Source: Nansenia antarctica (lineage: Eukaryota > Chordata > Actinopteri > Argentiniformes > Microstomatidae). Taken from it: 64,000 bases of DNA. Positions within the stretch are counted from its first letter, which is position 1, and each line of letters begins with the position of its first letter. The DNA lies in contig OZ022341.1 of the NCBI GenBank assembly GCA_963989245.1, positions 61,316,233 through 61,380,232 of the forward strand, read 5' to 3'. The position numbers and the translations under genes were made by a program. This document shows positions 12,048 through 21,694 of this stretch, one piece after another. The notes under the pieces are model-generated. The model was not told the DNA's origin and made no database searches. It saw only the letters and a program-made list of their open reading frames with translations.

Positions 12048-12600
12048 TTTATTAATAATAATAATAATAATTTATTAAATTTATATAGCGCTTTTCCAAG
12101 GCTCAAAGACGCTGACAATATATGATACACATGGGGACACACAAAAACAACAAGTAACAACAACAAGTAACATGGAACACAGAGTCAGCGAACGGGGAGG
12201 GGGGGGGGGGGGGGTGGTGTAGAGTCCGGTGTTGATGTTGCTGGGAGCCTCGATGGATGTGGCGGCGGCAGCGGAGAATGCCTGCCTTGGTGGCAGCAGC
12301 AGCAGTGAGGCGATGGTTGTGGTTCAGTGAGTGTAGGTGAGACGAGAGAAGGGCAGGGGGAGGTGGGGGGCAGGTGAGATGGCCGGGAGTCCAGGGCAAA
12401 ACGACAGGCGGTGCCGCCGTTGCCGTTGTCGTCAGTATTGCCAGCCTGGGACCGAACCCGCGCGGCCGGCCAGCCTAGCCGTGCCATGCCAGCGACCAAA
12501 TCGCGCAGCAGTGAGTGAAGGCTGGGAAGGACCGACACTCACCTGCGGAGATGGCAACCCCCGAGCCGGGGAGGGAGCGGTGGCTTATTAATAAATTAAG
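12048..12600 (-). mobile_element. LINE/SINE 3' fragment, inverted
   Basis: On the minus strand this GC-rich segment ends with a module reading GCGTCTTTGAGCCTTGG, then AAAAGCGCTATATAAATTT, then an (ATT)n tail (plus-strand 12053-12110). This is a typical L2/CR1-like fish retrotransposon 3' end. A G-run interrupts it at 12196-12213. Both edges carry TTATTAATAA-like sequence (about 12048 and 12588), a possible target duplication. No reverse transcriptase remains. Confidence 0.6.
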
Positions 12601-12653
12601 TCTATTTTCGTTAATGAAAATGCACATTTTCTTCAGCTAAGAAGGACGTTGTG

Positions 12654-12760
12654 TCATACTAACAATTTACCATTTAGCAGATGCTTTTAAATCCAAAGCG
12701 ATTTACAATTAGAGATTATAGGGACATTCTCCCTGGAGTAATTTAGGGCTAAGTGCCTAA
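12654..12760 (-). repeat. LINE-type 3' tail, inverted
   Basis: The reverse complement contains AAATCGCTTTGGATTTAAAA and GCATCTGCTAAATGG, a diverged form of the conserved fish retroposon tail 'AAGTCGCTTTGGATAAAAGC'. The upstream body is not recognisable. Confidence 0.6.
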
Positions 12761-13320
12761 TTGATTGAATAAAACTCAGATAAAAGATTTATATTTGAAA
12801 TAGAACTTTTTAAATTTAAATAATCACAAAAAACACACATCCACACACTCACGCACAAATAAACAAGTTAACCTCTTAAAAACCCTAAGGTTGAATAAAT
12901 AACTTTTTACAAAGTGAAGAAGAGAGAGCTACTTCCTCATCTTCTCCAACTACTGCTCCTTAGTCAGAGACTAAAAGAGGGACATGCATCCCTTGTAATG
13001 GCTGTGGCTACAGTCCTGTGCTGCCCACACTTCCTGCAGGAAGTGCGTGTGTGACTCTCCAGTCCGTTTGCAAACCTTTGGGGCAGTCAGATGACGGGCA
13101 AGTGCAGCAAACAGGGTTGGGAAAATAACAGGAGTGACAGCAAATACAAGGGGGGTAGGGGTGGGGTTGGTGGTGGGAGGGAAAGTAAAAAGGCTAGCCA
13201 CTGTGGGGTCAATGGCGTCAAAGCCCTCATCCTCCAGTTCCTCTTCTATGGCCTATCCTCCAGCAGCTGGATGGCTGCTGAAAACATGCAGATATAACAA
13301 GAAGTGTTAATACTATTATA
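12761..13320. other. Non-coding stretch
   Basis: No recognisable gene. There is a G-rich patch at about 13151-13180. Confidence 0.5.
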
Positions 13321-13515
13321 AGGGGGGCGGCGGAAGCATAGAGGGGCTGGCTAGCAATTGGAAGGTCGCTGGTTTCATCCTTGCCTCAGGAGGGAGCTGC
13401 ATGTGAGCTGCATGTGAGCTGCATGTGACCAGGGGCGCAGACTATGGCTGACCCTGTGCTTAGAGCAAAAAATACATTTCGTTGTACCCTGTGCAATGAC
13501 AAAAATGTTGAATCT
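13321..13515 (+). mobile_element. tRNA-derived SINE, decayed
   Basis: The head has a B-box-like GGTCGCTGGTTTCATCC and an A-box-like region upstream. The 3' end carries CATTTCGTTGTACC and AATGACAAAAATGTTGAATC, matching the known fish retroposon tail 'AATGACAATAAAGTTGAATC'. A triplicated GAGCTGCATGT lies in the body. It is too diverged to be a tRNA gene. Confidence 0.6.
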
Positions 13516-14165
13516 AATAATACTAGAGATTGATAATGGGGACCTTTTTCAGCGTGACAGTAATAGTTACATTTGATGCGGTGTGATGACTTCAGATGAC
13601 CAACATTAAAGAAAGCGTCGGCATGAATGGCATGCTAAGGAGCTGTCATGGCACACTAACCAAAATGGGGCACTGCCATTGGCCAGCTCTATGTACCACT
13701 AACGCATTGGGATGACATGACTGGATATACTTGGTCTTTTGAACAGTCTAATGTGCTCTGGGTAAGACTACCACTGCCCATACTGGATTGGTCTTGAGAG
13801 GCGAGGGGCTGGACAGGACCAGGTTGGGGGGTTGAGCATAGCAACAACAACGCTACCCTGGAAAACAAATCTGTTACGGAAACCACAATAAGCAAACAGT
13901 CCCAAACATGTCCCAATAGAGATTAAGTTAGTCTATCATGTACTACCTACTCTATAGGTAACATCAACACTTTTTGAGGAAGAAGAATTGTCCCTAAACC
14001 ACTGACTCTCTCGTTTCTGTCTACTCTCTCTACTATCGCAACCACTCAACTTGTTTCGGAACAACTATTTGCCATTGATCATTCTGCATCAGTCGGCTTG
14101 TCATTGCATGTGCCAACTCCAGGTTGGCATGCTTCCTTTTGAATCTCGTTGTAGTTAGCATAATG
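13516..14165. other. Non-coding stretch upstream of the BEL element
   Basis: Unique-looking sequence that ends at the BEL/Pao insertion site. No gene seen. Confidence 0.5.
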
Positions 14166-14170
14166 GTTGG

Positions 14171-15390
14171 TGTAACCAGGGAGTAGCTAAAGGACTGTAG
14201 AATTTAGGAAGGGCTGGTTATCTAACTAACTCGGAGCTAAATCGGCAGTGTAGGAGGATACAGGCAGGGGGCGCCAGCAACCCTTCAGACTAGCATTACT
14301 AGCATTAGCATTCGCATTAGCATTAGCATTAGCATTAGAATTAGCATTAGCATTAGCATTAGCTAACAGACAACTAAACACACAGTAATGTAGCAAAGAT
14401 GAACAAACACATTTATTTAGACAAATGATATATACATCCCCGTATGTACTCCCTCCCAGCCGGCCACACACACACTCAATCACTCACTCACACGCAGGGC
14501 CTGGCCTGAAAAGGCTTAGAGTCCCGGACTGAAAGGAGCGCGTTGAGGCCTGGTTGGAGCTCGCATGTGCTTCGAGGAAGGCAGCAGACAAAGGGGGGGG
14601 GGTGACGTAGCAACTCGAAGGGAAAGGGGCTTCTTCGTAGTCCACGACGAGGTGTGAATGGCTCAGGTCAGGTGGTCCACGGTCGGTCGCAATCCACCTC
14701 GTGAAGGCGACGGCTCTGTCCAGCTTGGGTCTCGCTTGGTCCAACGTTAGCAGCCGGCGGCTGGCAAGGCTGGCTAACGGGGACACAGCTAAACTGGGCT
14801 AGCGCTGCCAACTCAACGAACTCCGAACTCCCGCGGTGCTGCGGGTAGCCCGTGATTCACTACTAACAGTCAATGCCAAAGGCAGGTCTCCTCCGACACT
14901 CAGAGTCTCCCGTCCTCCTTGTGGACTGTTGAGAGATGTTGAATTGCTGCTGTAAGGTTTGCCCTCGGTCACAGTGGTAAACTCAATAATCACTCTTCAG
15001 GTCTTCAGCTTCAGCACGGTGTGCGTTTTACTGACTCCGCCATCTTAGATCGACTTCTCGTTTCTCCTTCTCATGTCACTCTCGTTACTCTCATCACTCT
15101 GACGCACAGACCACTTCCGTCGCTATATATATACCAACCGAACATACATCCGGTCACGTACGCCAATCATACATCCGGTCACGTACGCCACTCAAAACCA
15201 CGCCCACTAAACTGGCGCTTACACAATACTAAACAAATCTAAGACAGAACTTATACAATTACAATAACAATACATACACCTTCATGAAAACGTACATGAA
15301 CAGTATGGAAAATAATAAAGGAAATAACAGGGGCAAAATAGGGCTGATTCGGGGAAACTAACTGGCTCTAAATTGTGGGCCTTCATAACA
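14171..15390 (-). repeat. 3' LTR of the BEL/Pao element
   Basis: The downstream LTR relative to the minus-strand ORF. Read on the minus strand, it has a TATA tract (15124-15133), an AATAAA signal (14412-14417) and a (GCATTA)n-type hexamer array (about 14294-14362). Short open frames inside it occur identically in the other LTR and are not genes. Confidence 0.95.
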
Positions 15391-15410
15391 GCCGCCCCAT
15401 GAAACCCTCG
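15391..15410 (-). other. Probable polypurine tract region
   Basis: Read on the minus strand, the sequence just before the 3' LTR is G-rich (CATGGGGCGGC). The tract is short and impure, so it is only a candidate for the plus-strand primer. Confidence 0.35.
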
Positions 15411-15479
15411 GTTTCATTTAACTATGGAAGGCACACTGGCTAGGCTGCTCTAGCAGCGTGAGGTATGAGGTGATAGTGT

Positions 15480-16672
15480 CTAGGCTAGTGGAGGTCTGAG
15501 GACCAGGGGGCATCCCATATCCCCACTCCCTTCGAGTGGGGGGTGTAGGTTGGTAAGGGTCATAAACTCATCCACAGCAGGTGGATAGTCATCTGGGTAC
15601 ATGGACCCTTGGGACCTCTCCGGATACTTCAATGGCTCTTCCTGCCAGGCATAGGATGGTGGGTACCTGTCAACCTGTCCAAAGACCTCTTCATAATGGT
15701 TTCTCCTTGAACCTCTGGGTTCAGCACGACTTGCATGGCTGTGTTTCTCCAAGTGCTCCTCTGCATCTCTGGGTCTCTCTCTGTAGAGACCCTGTGTAGT
15801 CTCTGGGGAGTAGAGTTTCGGTGATCGCCTGGGTTGGCTTTCATAATGTCTCTCCTCTTGTACTTGGCTGAAGTTTCTTTCGTATTGGTCTCTAGTAGAT
15901 TCCAGGTGGCCCTTGCTCATGTGACTGTAGTCTTTGGAGACAACTGTTGGACCTTGGCTTTTGTGCTCAACCTTCCCTGATTTGTTGGCTTGGAACTCTT
16001 TCAGAAGATGACACAGCTTGTCCTTCAGGAAGTTGGCCTCTTCCACATTCTCAATTTGTATGTTGTTCAACACATCCAAAACATTGCCTGTGTCTGGAGT
16101 CTGTGTCCGTGTCATCTCAGCTCTGGAGCTTGTCCCCTGGTAGACACCCTGTGGCTTGGCAAAGGTTTCCTGCCGTGGTCTATTAGAGTCATCAACACGT
16201 ATTATTTTAACCACATCCATCTCCTGGTCTGTGGCATCAGAGAACCGGCTCTTCCCTTGTAAGTTCCTTCGCCTTTTCTTGCCGTGTTTGAACGGACTTT
16301 TACGGATGCGTGGTTTCGTGTCTTCGGCTACGGGGTCGTCCAACAACACCACAACTCCGCTGCTCTCCGTTGGCTCCGCCTCTAGCTCCGGCTCTGGCTC
16401 CTCCTCCTTCACCTTCAGTTGGGTGTAGGCCATGGCCACAGGTGCAGGCAGAGCTAGCTCCAACTCAGCGGTCAGCGGAGTATCGTCCGGCTCTGGCACC
16501 GCCGGCGTCTTCCTCCTTTGAGCTGACCTCTTCCTCACCGACAAGCTAGTAGATCTTTTCCTCCTCGGTTTAGACAAAGGGCTGGTAGATCTTCTCCTGC
16601 TGGGTTTCGAGACAGGGCTGGTAGATCTTCTCCTGTTAGGTTTGGAGACAGGGCTGGTAGATGTTCTCTTCA
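15480..16672 (-). other. Captured, host-like C-terminal segment of the BEL ORF
   Basis: These roughly 397 codons replace RT/RNase H/integrase. They begin with four 12-residue repeats (RRRSTSPVSKPS type; 36-bp units at about 16550-16672). An acidic, proline-rich part follows (KVKEEEPEPELEAEP), then a basic cluster resembling a nuclear localisation signal (RKSPFKHGKKRRR). Next is a likely amphipathic helix (NVEEANFLKDKLCHLLKEF), then a tail rich in Arg, Glu, Tyr and Pro. Codons in the distal part look less CpG-rich than those of the gag part, which suggests a separate origin. It resembles disordered vertebrate nuclear proteins. A ZNF318-like source came to mind but I cannot confirm it. The absence of introns fits capture through an RNA copy. 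Confidence 0.6.
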
Positions 16673-19600
16673 CGCCCTGGACTTCGATACGCACTGTCTT
16701 TGCTTTAAGGAGGTCTATGGCGTAGACGTCCTCCTTTGACCGTACGTAGAGCTTCTCATTCTTGTAGGGCGCAACGTCTAGCGTCCACTGCTTCTGGACG
16801 TTGTCTAGTAGCGCCGCATTCATGGAGTCCACACTGGTGGGAAGGCAGTTGATGGTCTGCACTTCTTCGGTTCGGACATGGAGGGATGACGTAGCTCTCC
16901 CGTCTCTATCTCTCCACTCGGTAGCGCCTTGGAGGGCCCACCCAAGCGCAGTCTTAACAGCCATCGGGCAGCCTCGTGGTCCTCTCAGCGGAGGACGGAG
17001 CGACACGATCAGTGCAGCGTTGTCCGAGCCGATGAGAAGGGTTGGCTCCGCTCCTTCTATCGGATGTAGGTCTACTCGCCGTAGGTGGGAATATCTTGCG
17101 CGTAATCTCTCCAGGGGGTAGTCGTAGCGGGAGAGCGCTAGCTGGTCTGCGGTGAAGACATTCTGAAGCCGATATCTGTCCGACGGCCGCCCCGCCGGGG
17201 AGATAGAGAAGTTGATTCTCGCCCCGGTGACCTCTTTAAGGTCGCGACGTATCGTGCGCAGAGTCAGCTTCTCCTCAGTCCCTTGGAGCCCCAACTGGCG
17301 CACTGCCTCCTGGAGAAGGATGGTCCGTTCCGACCCGTCGTCTAGAACGGCGTACGTGTCGTACACAGCGTTGTTGTGGTGAAGTCGGACCTTCACCACC
17401 TTCAGTAGGACCTTGGAGCCGCTGCTCTGGGTTGGGTCTAGATAGTAGACAGGTGTTTCCTCTTCCAGTGCGCTACCGGACCTAGGGCTTCTGGTGCCCT
17501 CCGTGGACCTGGCGAGGGAGACCTCGTGTAGGATGTTGAGGTGGACCTCCTCACAGCGGTTGCACTTTCTCCTCAAGGTGCAGTTCTTAGCCAGATGGTC
17601 GCGCCCACAGTTCCAGCACCTCTTGTTCTCCTCGAGCCACCTCTGCTTGGCCTCGGTACTCAGGTTGTCGAAGTCACTGCACTCATTGAACCAGTGCTCG
17701 CTGGTGCAGTACGGACATGGCGGTGGACCTCTCCGTCCCTTTTGAGGGGGTTGAGAGGAATCCTTTCCCTCAGGTCGGGCTTTCCTCTCTCTCCGAGGCT
17801 CCTCCTCCGTGTGCAGCACTCCTACTGGGCGTCCTCTGTTCGAGCTCGGCCTGTCCCAGCGGTCTCCCTTCTCCCTCTCCTTCTTCGGCTCAGCGTAACC
17901 CATGGCGTCTACGTTGGTGTCATGCACTTCCTCCAGTAGGAACTCCGCGAAGGCAGCCATGCTCAGACCCAACTTCCCGGGGTTACGAACGCGCTGCTGT
18001 CGCCGGAACCTCTCCTGCCGGAAGCGTGGGATCTTGCGGAGCAGCCGCTCTACGTTGGAGGTGCTGTTGATCTCGCTGGCGCCAGCTGGGCCCTGCGTCT
18101 TCAGCATTCCAACCAAGGTGTGCACGCGGAGCGCGAAGTCATCCAGCGCCCGTTCATCCTTGATGGGGGCCTGCTGTTCGAGGGCTTGCAGTTCAGCAAG
18201 GGCGTGGTTCCAGGGACGACCGTAGCGGGCATCCAAGTCGGCGAGCGCTCTGGTGTAAGGTGTCGGTGCGGAGGCATGGGCCAGAACCATGTTGTGGGCT
18301 CTGGGGTTCCTCACATGCTGAAGGAGAATCGCATATTTGTAGGACTCTGAGCAGGAGTCGTCCAAGAGCGTGTCTAGGCAGATGCGTAGTTCCACATACT
18401 GGCTCCTGTCCTCGTCCTTGAAGAAGGGGAACTTGGGTCCCTCCACCTGGGGAAACATCCTATAGTGGGTGATCGGGGCTGGAGTGACTGTCTGGGTGTC
18501 CGGCCTGCATGCCCTTTGGTTCACTGGAGGACCTAGGGGTGTGCTACGCTCTTGGGGAATGGCTCCCCTCCCGGGCAGCGACGCTGGCTCCCTCTGGGCC
18601 GCGTAGCGGTCGGGTCCCTGGTCCTCTTCCTTCAAGGTGGTCAGCTGGGCCTGTAGTTGGACAGTCATGGCGGGGGTCATGGAGCCATCGGCGGGGGGTT
18701 CAGGAGATGGCACTCGAGAGGGCCGTGCGGATGATGCTCTGGAGCTACGGGCCGACGGAGCTCTGCTGATGCACACGTCGCGCATGGTCTGCATCACTTC
18801 CTCCATCTTCTCCGCGTGCAGTTGCTCTCTCTCCATCTGGAGGCGGTCGCGTTCTAGCGCCTCCTGGCGCTGCCTCTCCGCCGCGCGTTCCGCCCCCTCC
18901 ATCTGGAGGCGTTCACGTTCTAGCGCCTCCTGGCGCTGCCTCCCCGCCGCGCGTTCCGCCCCCTCCATCTGGAGGCGTTCACGTTCTAGCGCCTCCTGGC
19001 GCTGCCTCTCCGCCGCGCGTTCCGCCCCCTCCATCTGGAGGCGCTCGCGCTCGAACTGGATGCGTTCCCTCTCTAACGCCTCCTGGCGCTGTCTCTCCGC
19101 CGCACGTTCCGCTCCTTCCATCTGGAGGCGTTCACGCTCGAACTGGAGGCGTTCCCGCTCTAACGCCATCTCGGCCTGTTGGCGCATACATTCTGACAGC
19201 GCGGCACTACTCCCTCTGGAGTGCATGCTATCCGCCCCAGAGGCAGAACTGCCCACGGAAACCCTGGACCGGGAGGAAGCCACTGAACGGCAGGAGCTAG
19301 GTCTCGAGCGCGCCGTACTGGGAGGCAGATCGTTAAGGCTGAGGCCCTCCCTCTTCCGCCCGCAGGCGCTGTCAGACCGGGCCTCTCCTTCCTGCTCTTC
19401 CGTTTCTACGGCAAAACCCTGCTGTTCTGCCATCTCATCCTCAGGCTGGTGCTCTTTGATGGCTGTCTCGGTGCTAGCCACCCGCGCGCCGGCGGACACA
19501 TCGGCCTCTCCGACCACCGTATCCCGTGGAGTGCGCTCCTCACTACCACTCAGTGAGCTTTCGAGCTCAAGCTCATACTCTTGTAACCTCTGAGGCAACC

Positions 19601-19685
19601 GCGGGACTCTCTGTGGTCGTGGCTCTGGCTCAGGGGGCGGAGAAGGGGGGGTAACTGTCTTGTCTGGTTGGCTGCGCTCAGCCAT
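15480..19685 (-). CDS. BEL gag-protease fused to a host-like C-terminal region
   Basis: One uninterrupted frame of 1,401 codons. The first ATG is at 19685; a TTG-led in-frame extension reaches 19700. Residues about 170-285 are highly charged tandem repeats (RERLQMEGAERAAERQRQE), a likely coiled coil. From about residue 415 comes a DUF1759-like gag domain (FPFFKDEDRSQYVELR). Near 657-705 are zinc-knuckle clusters (CPYCTSEHW, CWNCGRDHLAKNC, CNRCEEVH). Near 783 is the aspartic protease motif (VLDDGSERTIL; DUF1758-like). BEL similarity continues to about residue 1004 (EKLYVRSKEDVYAIDLL, KTVRIEVQGV), where reverse transcriptase should begin. Instead about 397 unrelated residues follow to the stop. 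The protease might process the fusion, but that is speculation. Confidence 0.85.
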   Translation of the reverse strand: MAERSQPDKTVTPPSPPPEPEPRPQRVPRLPQRLQEYELELESSLSGSEERTPRDTVVGEADVSAGARVASTETAIKEHQPEDEMAEQQGFAVETEEQEGEARSDSACGRKREGLSLNDLPPSTARSRPSSCRSVASSRSRVSVGSSASGADSMHSRGSSAALSECMRQQAEMALERERLQFERERLQMEGAERAAERQRQEALERERIQFERERLQMEGAERAAERQRQEALERERLQMEGAERAAGRQRQEALERERLQMEGAERAAERQRQEALERDRLQMEREQLHAEKMEEVMQTMRDVCISRAPSARSSRASSARPSRVPSPEPPADGSMTPAMTVQLQAQLTTLKEEDQGPDRYAAQREPASLPGRGAIPQERSTPLGPPVNQRACRPDTQTVTPAPITHYRMFPQVEGPKFPFFKDEDRSQYVELRICLDTLLDDSCSESYKYAILLQHVRNPRAHNMVLAHASAPTPYTRALADLDARYGRPWNHALAELQALEQQAPIKDERALDDFALRVHTLVGMLKTQGPAGASEINSTSNVERLLRKIPRFRQERFRRQQRVRNPGKLGLSMAAFAEFLLEEVHDTNVDAMGYAEPKKEREKGDRWDRPSSNRGRPVGVLHTEEEPRRERKARPEGKDSSQPPQKGRRGPPPCPYCTSEHWFNECSDFDNLSTEAKQRWLEENKRCWNCGRDHLAKNCTLRRKCNRCEEVHLNILHEVSLARSTEGTRSPRSGSALEEETPVYYLDPTQSSGSKVLLKVVKVRLHHNNAVYDTYAVLDDGSERTILLQEAVRQLGLQGTEEKLTLRTIRRDLKEVTGARINFSISPAGRPSDRYRLQNVFTADQLALSRYDYPLERLRARYSHLRRVDLHPIEGAEPTLLIGSDNAALIVSLRPPLRGPRGCPMAVKTALGWALQGATEWRDRDGRATSSLHVRTEEVQTINCLPTSVDSMNAALLDNVQKQWTLDVAPYKNEKLYVRSKEDVYAIDLLKAKTVRIEVQGVKRTSTSPVSKPNRRRSTSPVSKPSRRRSTSPLSKPRRKRSTSLSVRKRSAQRRKTPAVPEPDDTPLTAELELALPAPVAMAYTQLKVKEEEPEPELEAEPTESSGVVVLLDDPVAEDTKPRIRKSPFKHGKKRRRNLQGKSRFSDATDQEMDVVKIIRVDDSNRPRQETFAKPQGVYQGTSSRAEMTRTQTPDTGNVLDVLNNIQIENVEEANFLKDKLCHLLKEFQANKSGKVEHKSQGPTVVSKDYSHMSKGHLESTRDQYERNFSQVQEERHYESQPRRSPKLYSPETTQGLYRERPRDAEEHLEKHSHASRAEPRGSRRNHYEEVFGQVDRYPPSYAWQEEPLKYPERSQGSMYPDDYPPAVDEFMTLTNLHPPLEGSGDMGCPLVLRPPLA
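18838..19170 (-). repeat. Tandem coding repeats in gag
   Basis: Units of about 60-72 bp encode ERERLQMEGAERAAERQRQE-type peptides, about five copies with a few substitutions. They form the charged, probably coiled-coil N-terminal region of gag and may vary in number between copies of the element. Confidence 0.8.
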
Positions 19686-19704
19686 GCTATCACTACACAA
19701 CCTA

Positions 19705-19721
19705 TCCGGCTCGAAGGACCA
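19705..19721 (-). other. Primer-binding site, tRNA-Tyr type
   Basis: Two bases inside the 5' LTR, the minus strand reads TGGTCCTTCGAGCCGGA. This is complementary over 17 nt to the 3' end (including CCA) of eukaryotic tRNA-Tyr as I remember it. It would prime minus-strand DNA synthesis. Confidence 0.75.
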
Positions 19722-19723
19722 AT

Positions 19724-20943
19724 TGTAACCAGGGAGTAGCTAAAGGACTGTAGAATTTAGGAAGGGCTGGTTATCTAACTAACTCGGAGCTAAATCGGCA
19801 GTGTAGGAGGATACAGGCAGGGGGCGCCAGCAACCCTTCAGACTAGCATTACTAGCATTAGCATTCGCATTAGCATTAGCATTAGCATTAGAATTAGCAT
19901 TAGCATTAGCATTAGCTAACAGACAACTAAACACACAGTAATGTAGCAAAGATGAACAAACACATTTATTTAGACAAATGATATATACATCCCCGTATGT
20001 ACTCCCTCCCAGCCGGCCACACACACACTCAATCACTCACTCACACGCAGGGCCTGGCCTGAAAAGGCTTAGAGTCCCGGACTGAAAGGAGCGCGTTGAG
20101 GCCTGGTTGGAGCTCGCATGTGCTTCGAGGAAGGCAGCAGACAAAGGGGGGGGGGTGACGTAGCAACTCGAAGGGAAAGGGGCTTCTTCGTAGTCCACGA
20201 CGAGGTGTGAATGGCTCAGGTCAGGTGGTCCACGGTCGGTCGCAATCCACCTCGTGAAGGCGACGGCTCTGTCCAGCTTGGGTCTCGCTTGGTCCAACGT
20301 TAGCAGCCGGCGGCTGGCAAGGCTGGCTAACGGGGACACAGCTAAACTGGGCTAGCGCTGCCAACTCAACGAACTCCGAACTCCCGCGGTGCTGCGGGTA
20401 GCCCGTGATTCACTACTAACAGTCAATGCCAAAGGCAGGTCTCCTCCGACACTCAGAGTCTCCCGTCCTCCTTGTGGACTGTTGAGAGATGTTGAATTGC
20501 TGCTGTAAGGTTTGCCCTCGGTCACAGTGGTAAACTCAATAATCACTCTTCAGGTCTTCAGCTTCAGCACGGTGTGCGTTTTACTGACTCCGCCATCTTA
20601 GATCGACTTCTCGTTTCTCCTTCTCATGTCACTCTCGTTACTCTCATCACTCTGACGCACAGACCACTTCCGTCGCTATATATATACCAACCGAACATAC
20701 ATCCGGTCACGTACGCCAATCATACATCCGGTCACGTACGCCACTCAAAACCACGCCCACTAAACTGGCGCTTACACAATACTAAACAAATCTAAGACAG
20801 AACTTATACAATTACAATAACAATACATACACCTTCATGAAAACGTACATGAACAGTATGGAAAATAATAAAGGAAATAACAGGGGCAAAATAGGGCTGA
20901 TTCGGGGAAACTAACTGGCTCTAAATTGTGGGCCTTCATAACA
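19724..20943 (-). repeat. 5' LTR of the BEL/Pao element
   Basis: The upstream LTR for the minus-strand transcript, identical by eye to 14171-15390, including the hexamer array and a 10-G run. The predicted TATA tract is at 20677-20686 and the polyadenylation signal at 19965-19970. Confidence 0.95.
20677..20686 (-). promoter_or_regulatory. TATA tract in the 5' LTR
   Basis: TATATATATA lies about 260 nt into the LTR on the minus strand, a plausible position for the element's promoter. The polyadenylation signal follows about 710 nt later. A role in transcription is inferred from position only. Confidence 0.5.
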
Positions 20944-20948
20944 GTTGG

Positions 20949-21274
20949 GGTGTCTTGGCTGTCAGTAGGGCAGCTTTGTGTTTACTTCCTTCCTCTCTCT
21001 GTGTGGCGGAGAGGCAGTGGTGGGGCGGACGGAACACGTCTGTGTAATCTTGTTAGCTGGCACGTGCTGCCGCTGTCAAAGAGCCGAATAATGGACTCCC
21101 TGCCACCGCAGGCATGCTTTGCTCCTGCCACAGTCGATGCCACTGTAATCCACCGTGACGAGTGGTTGCCAGGGCGAAAAGGCCCGTTATTGTGACAAAC
21201 TGGAGGAATAAATGGAGGGACAGGAAAAATGAAAATTAACAGAAAAAAGGAAGAGAAAGAGAAAAATGTCACAT
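20949..21274. other. Non-coding stretch
   Basis: Unique-looking sequence between the BEL element and the next repeat. No gene recognised. Confidence 0.5.
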
Positions 21275-21690
21275 TACATTTACTTTTTTTTTTTTTTTAC
21301 ATTTTTGGCATTTAGCAGACGCCTTATTCCAAAGCGACTTACAATCAGTACATTTGACTAAGCAAGTGAGTCATCAATCCACCAGTCGTAGCAGGAAGAG
21401 CAATCCAGCTCAGGCCCGGGGCCATTGATAGAAGGAAAAACCTTCTTCTATCACCTTCTTCTAAACCTAGGTTGTTGTGTTTTCTTTTTTATTATTATTA
21501 TTGTTTATATATATACTGGAGAAACAGTACATGGGGGTCAATAGAAGTTTTTAGGGGACACAGTAGAGGGGAAAAGTAGGTGTCTTCAGGAGACGCAGTG
21601 CTGGGGGGCAGTAGATGTCTCTGGAGGAGCAGTTACGGTGTAACCAAAACAGGCTCTGACAGAACCCTGATGGCACATCAAAGATGGTTA
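21275..21690 (-). mobile_element. LINE 3'-end copy, inverted (pair with 39480-39962)
   Basis: On the minus strand it shares with 39480-39962 the blocks GCACTGCGTCTCCT, AACTTCTATTG and CCTTCTATCAATGGCC, and the tail AAGTCGCTTTGGAATAAGG ending in GTCTGCTAAATGCC. It looks like the 3' end of a fish non-LTR retrotransposon. A T-run lies near 21286-21299. Confidence 0.7.
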
Positions 21691-21694
21691 TTGT

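Larger units (their letters stand above)
14171..20943 (-). mobile_element. BEL/Pao LTR retrotransposon carrying a captured host-like ORF
   Basis: This is a complete 6.77-kb insertion. It is bounded by 1,220-bp LTRs that start TGTAAC and end TAACA on the plus strand, and flanked by the 5-bp duplication GTTGG (14166-14170, 20944-20948). The two LTRs show no difference that I could see; their offset is exactly 5,553 bp throughout. The internal region reads on the minus strand: a tRNA-Tyr-type primer site, one long ORF with gag and protease of the BEL/Pao type, then a C-terminal part unlike any retroelement protein. Reverse transcriptase, RNase H and integrase are missing. The element must therefore have moved with proteins supplied by an autonomous relative. 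It lies antisense to kif26. Confidence 0.93.

Noticed and set aside
14226..14993. Several 60-100 codon frames within the BEL LTR.
   Set aside because: They recur identically in both LTRs, have no domain features, and overlap the hexamer array.
18637..19593. A 318-codon plus-strand frame rich in Arg and Ser.
   Set aside because: It is the antisense shadow of the tandem repeats in the BEL gag frame.
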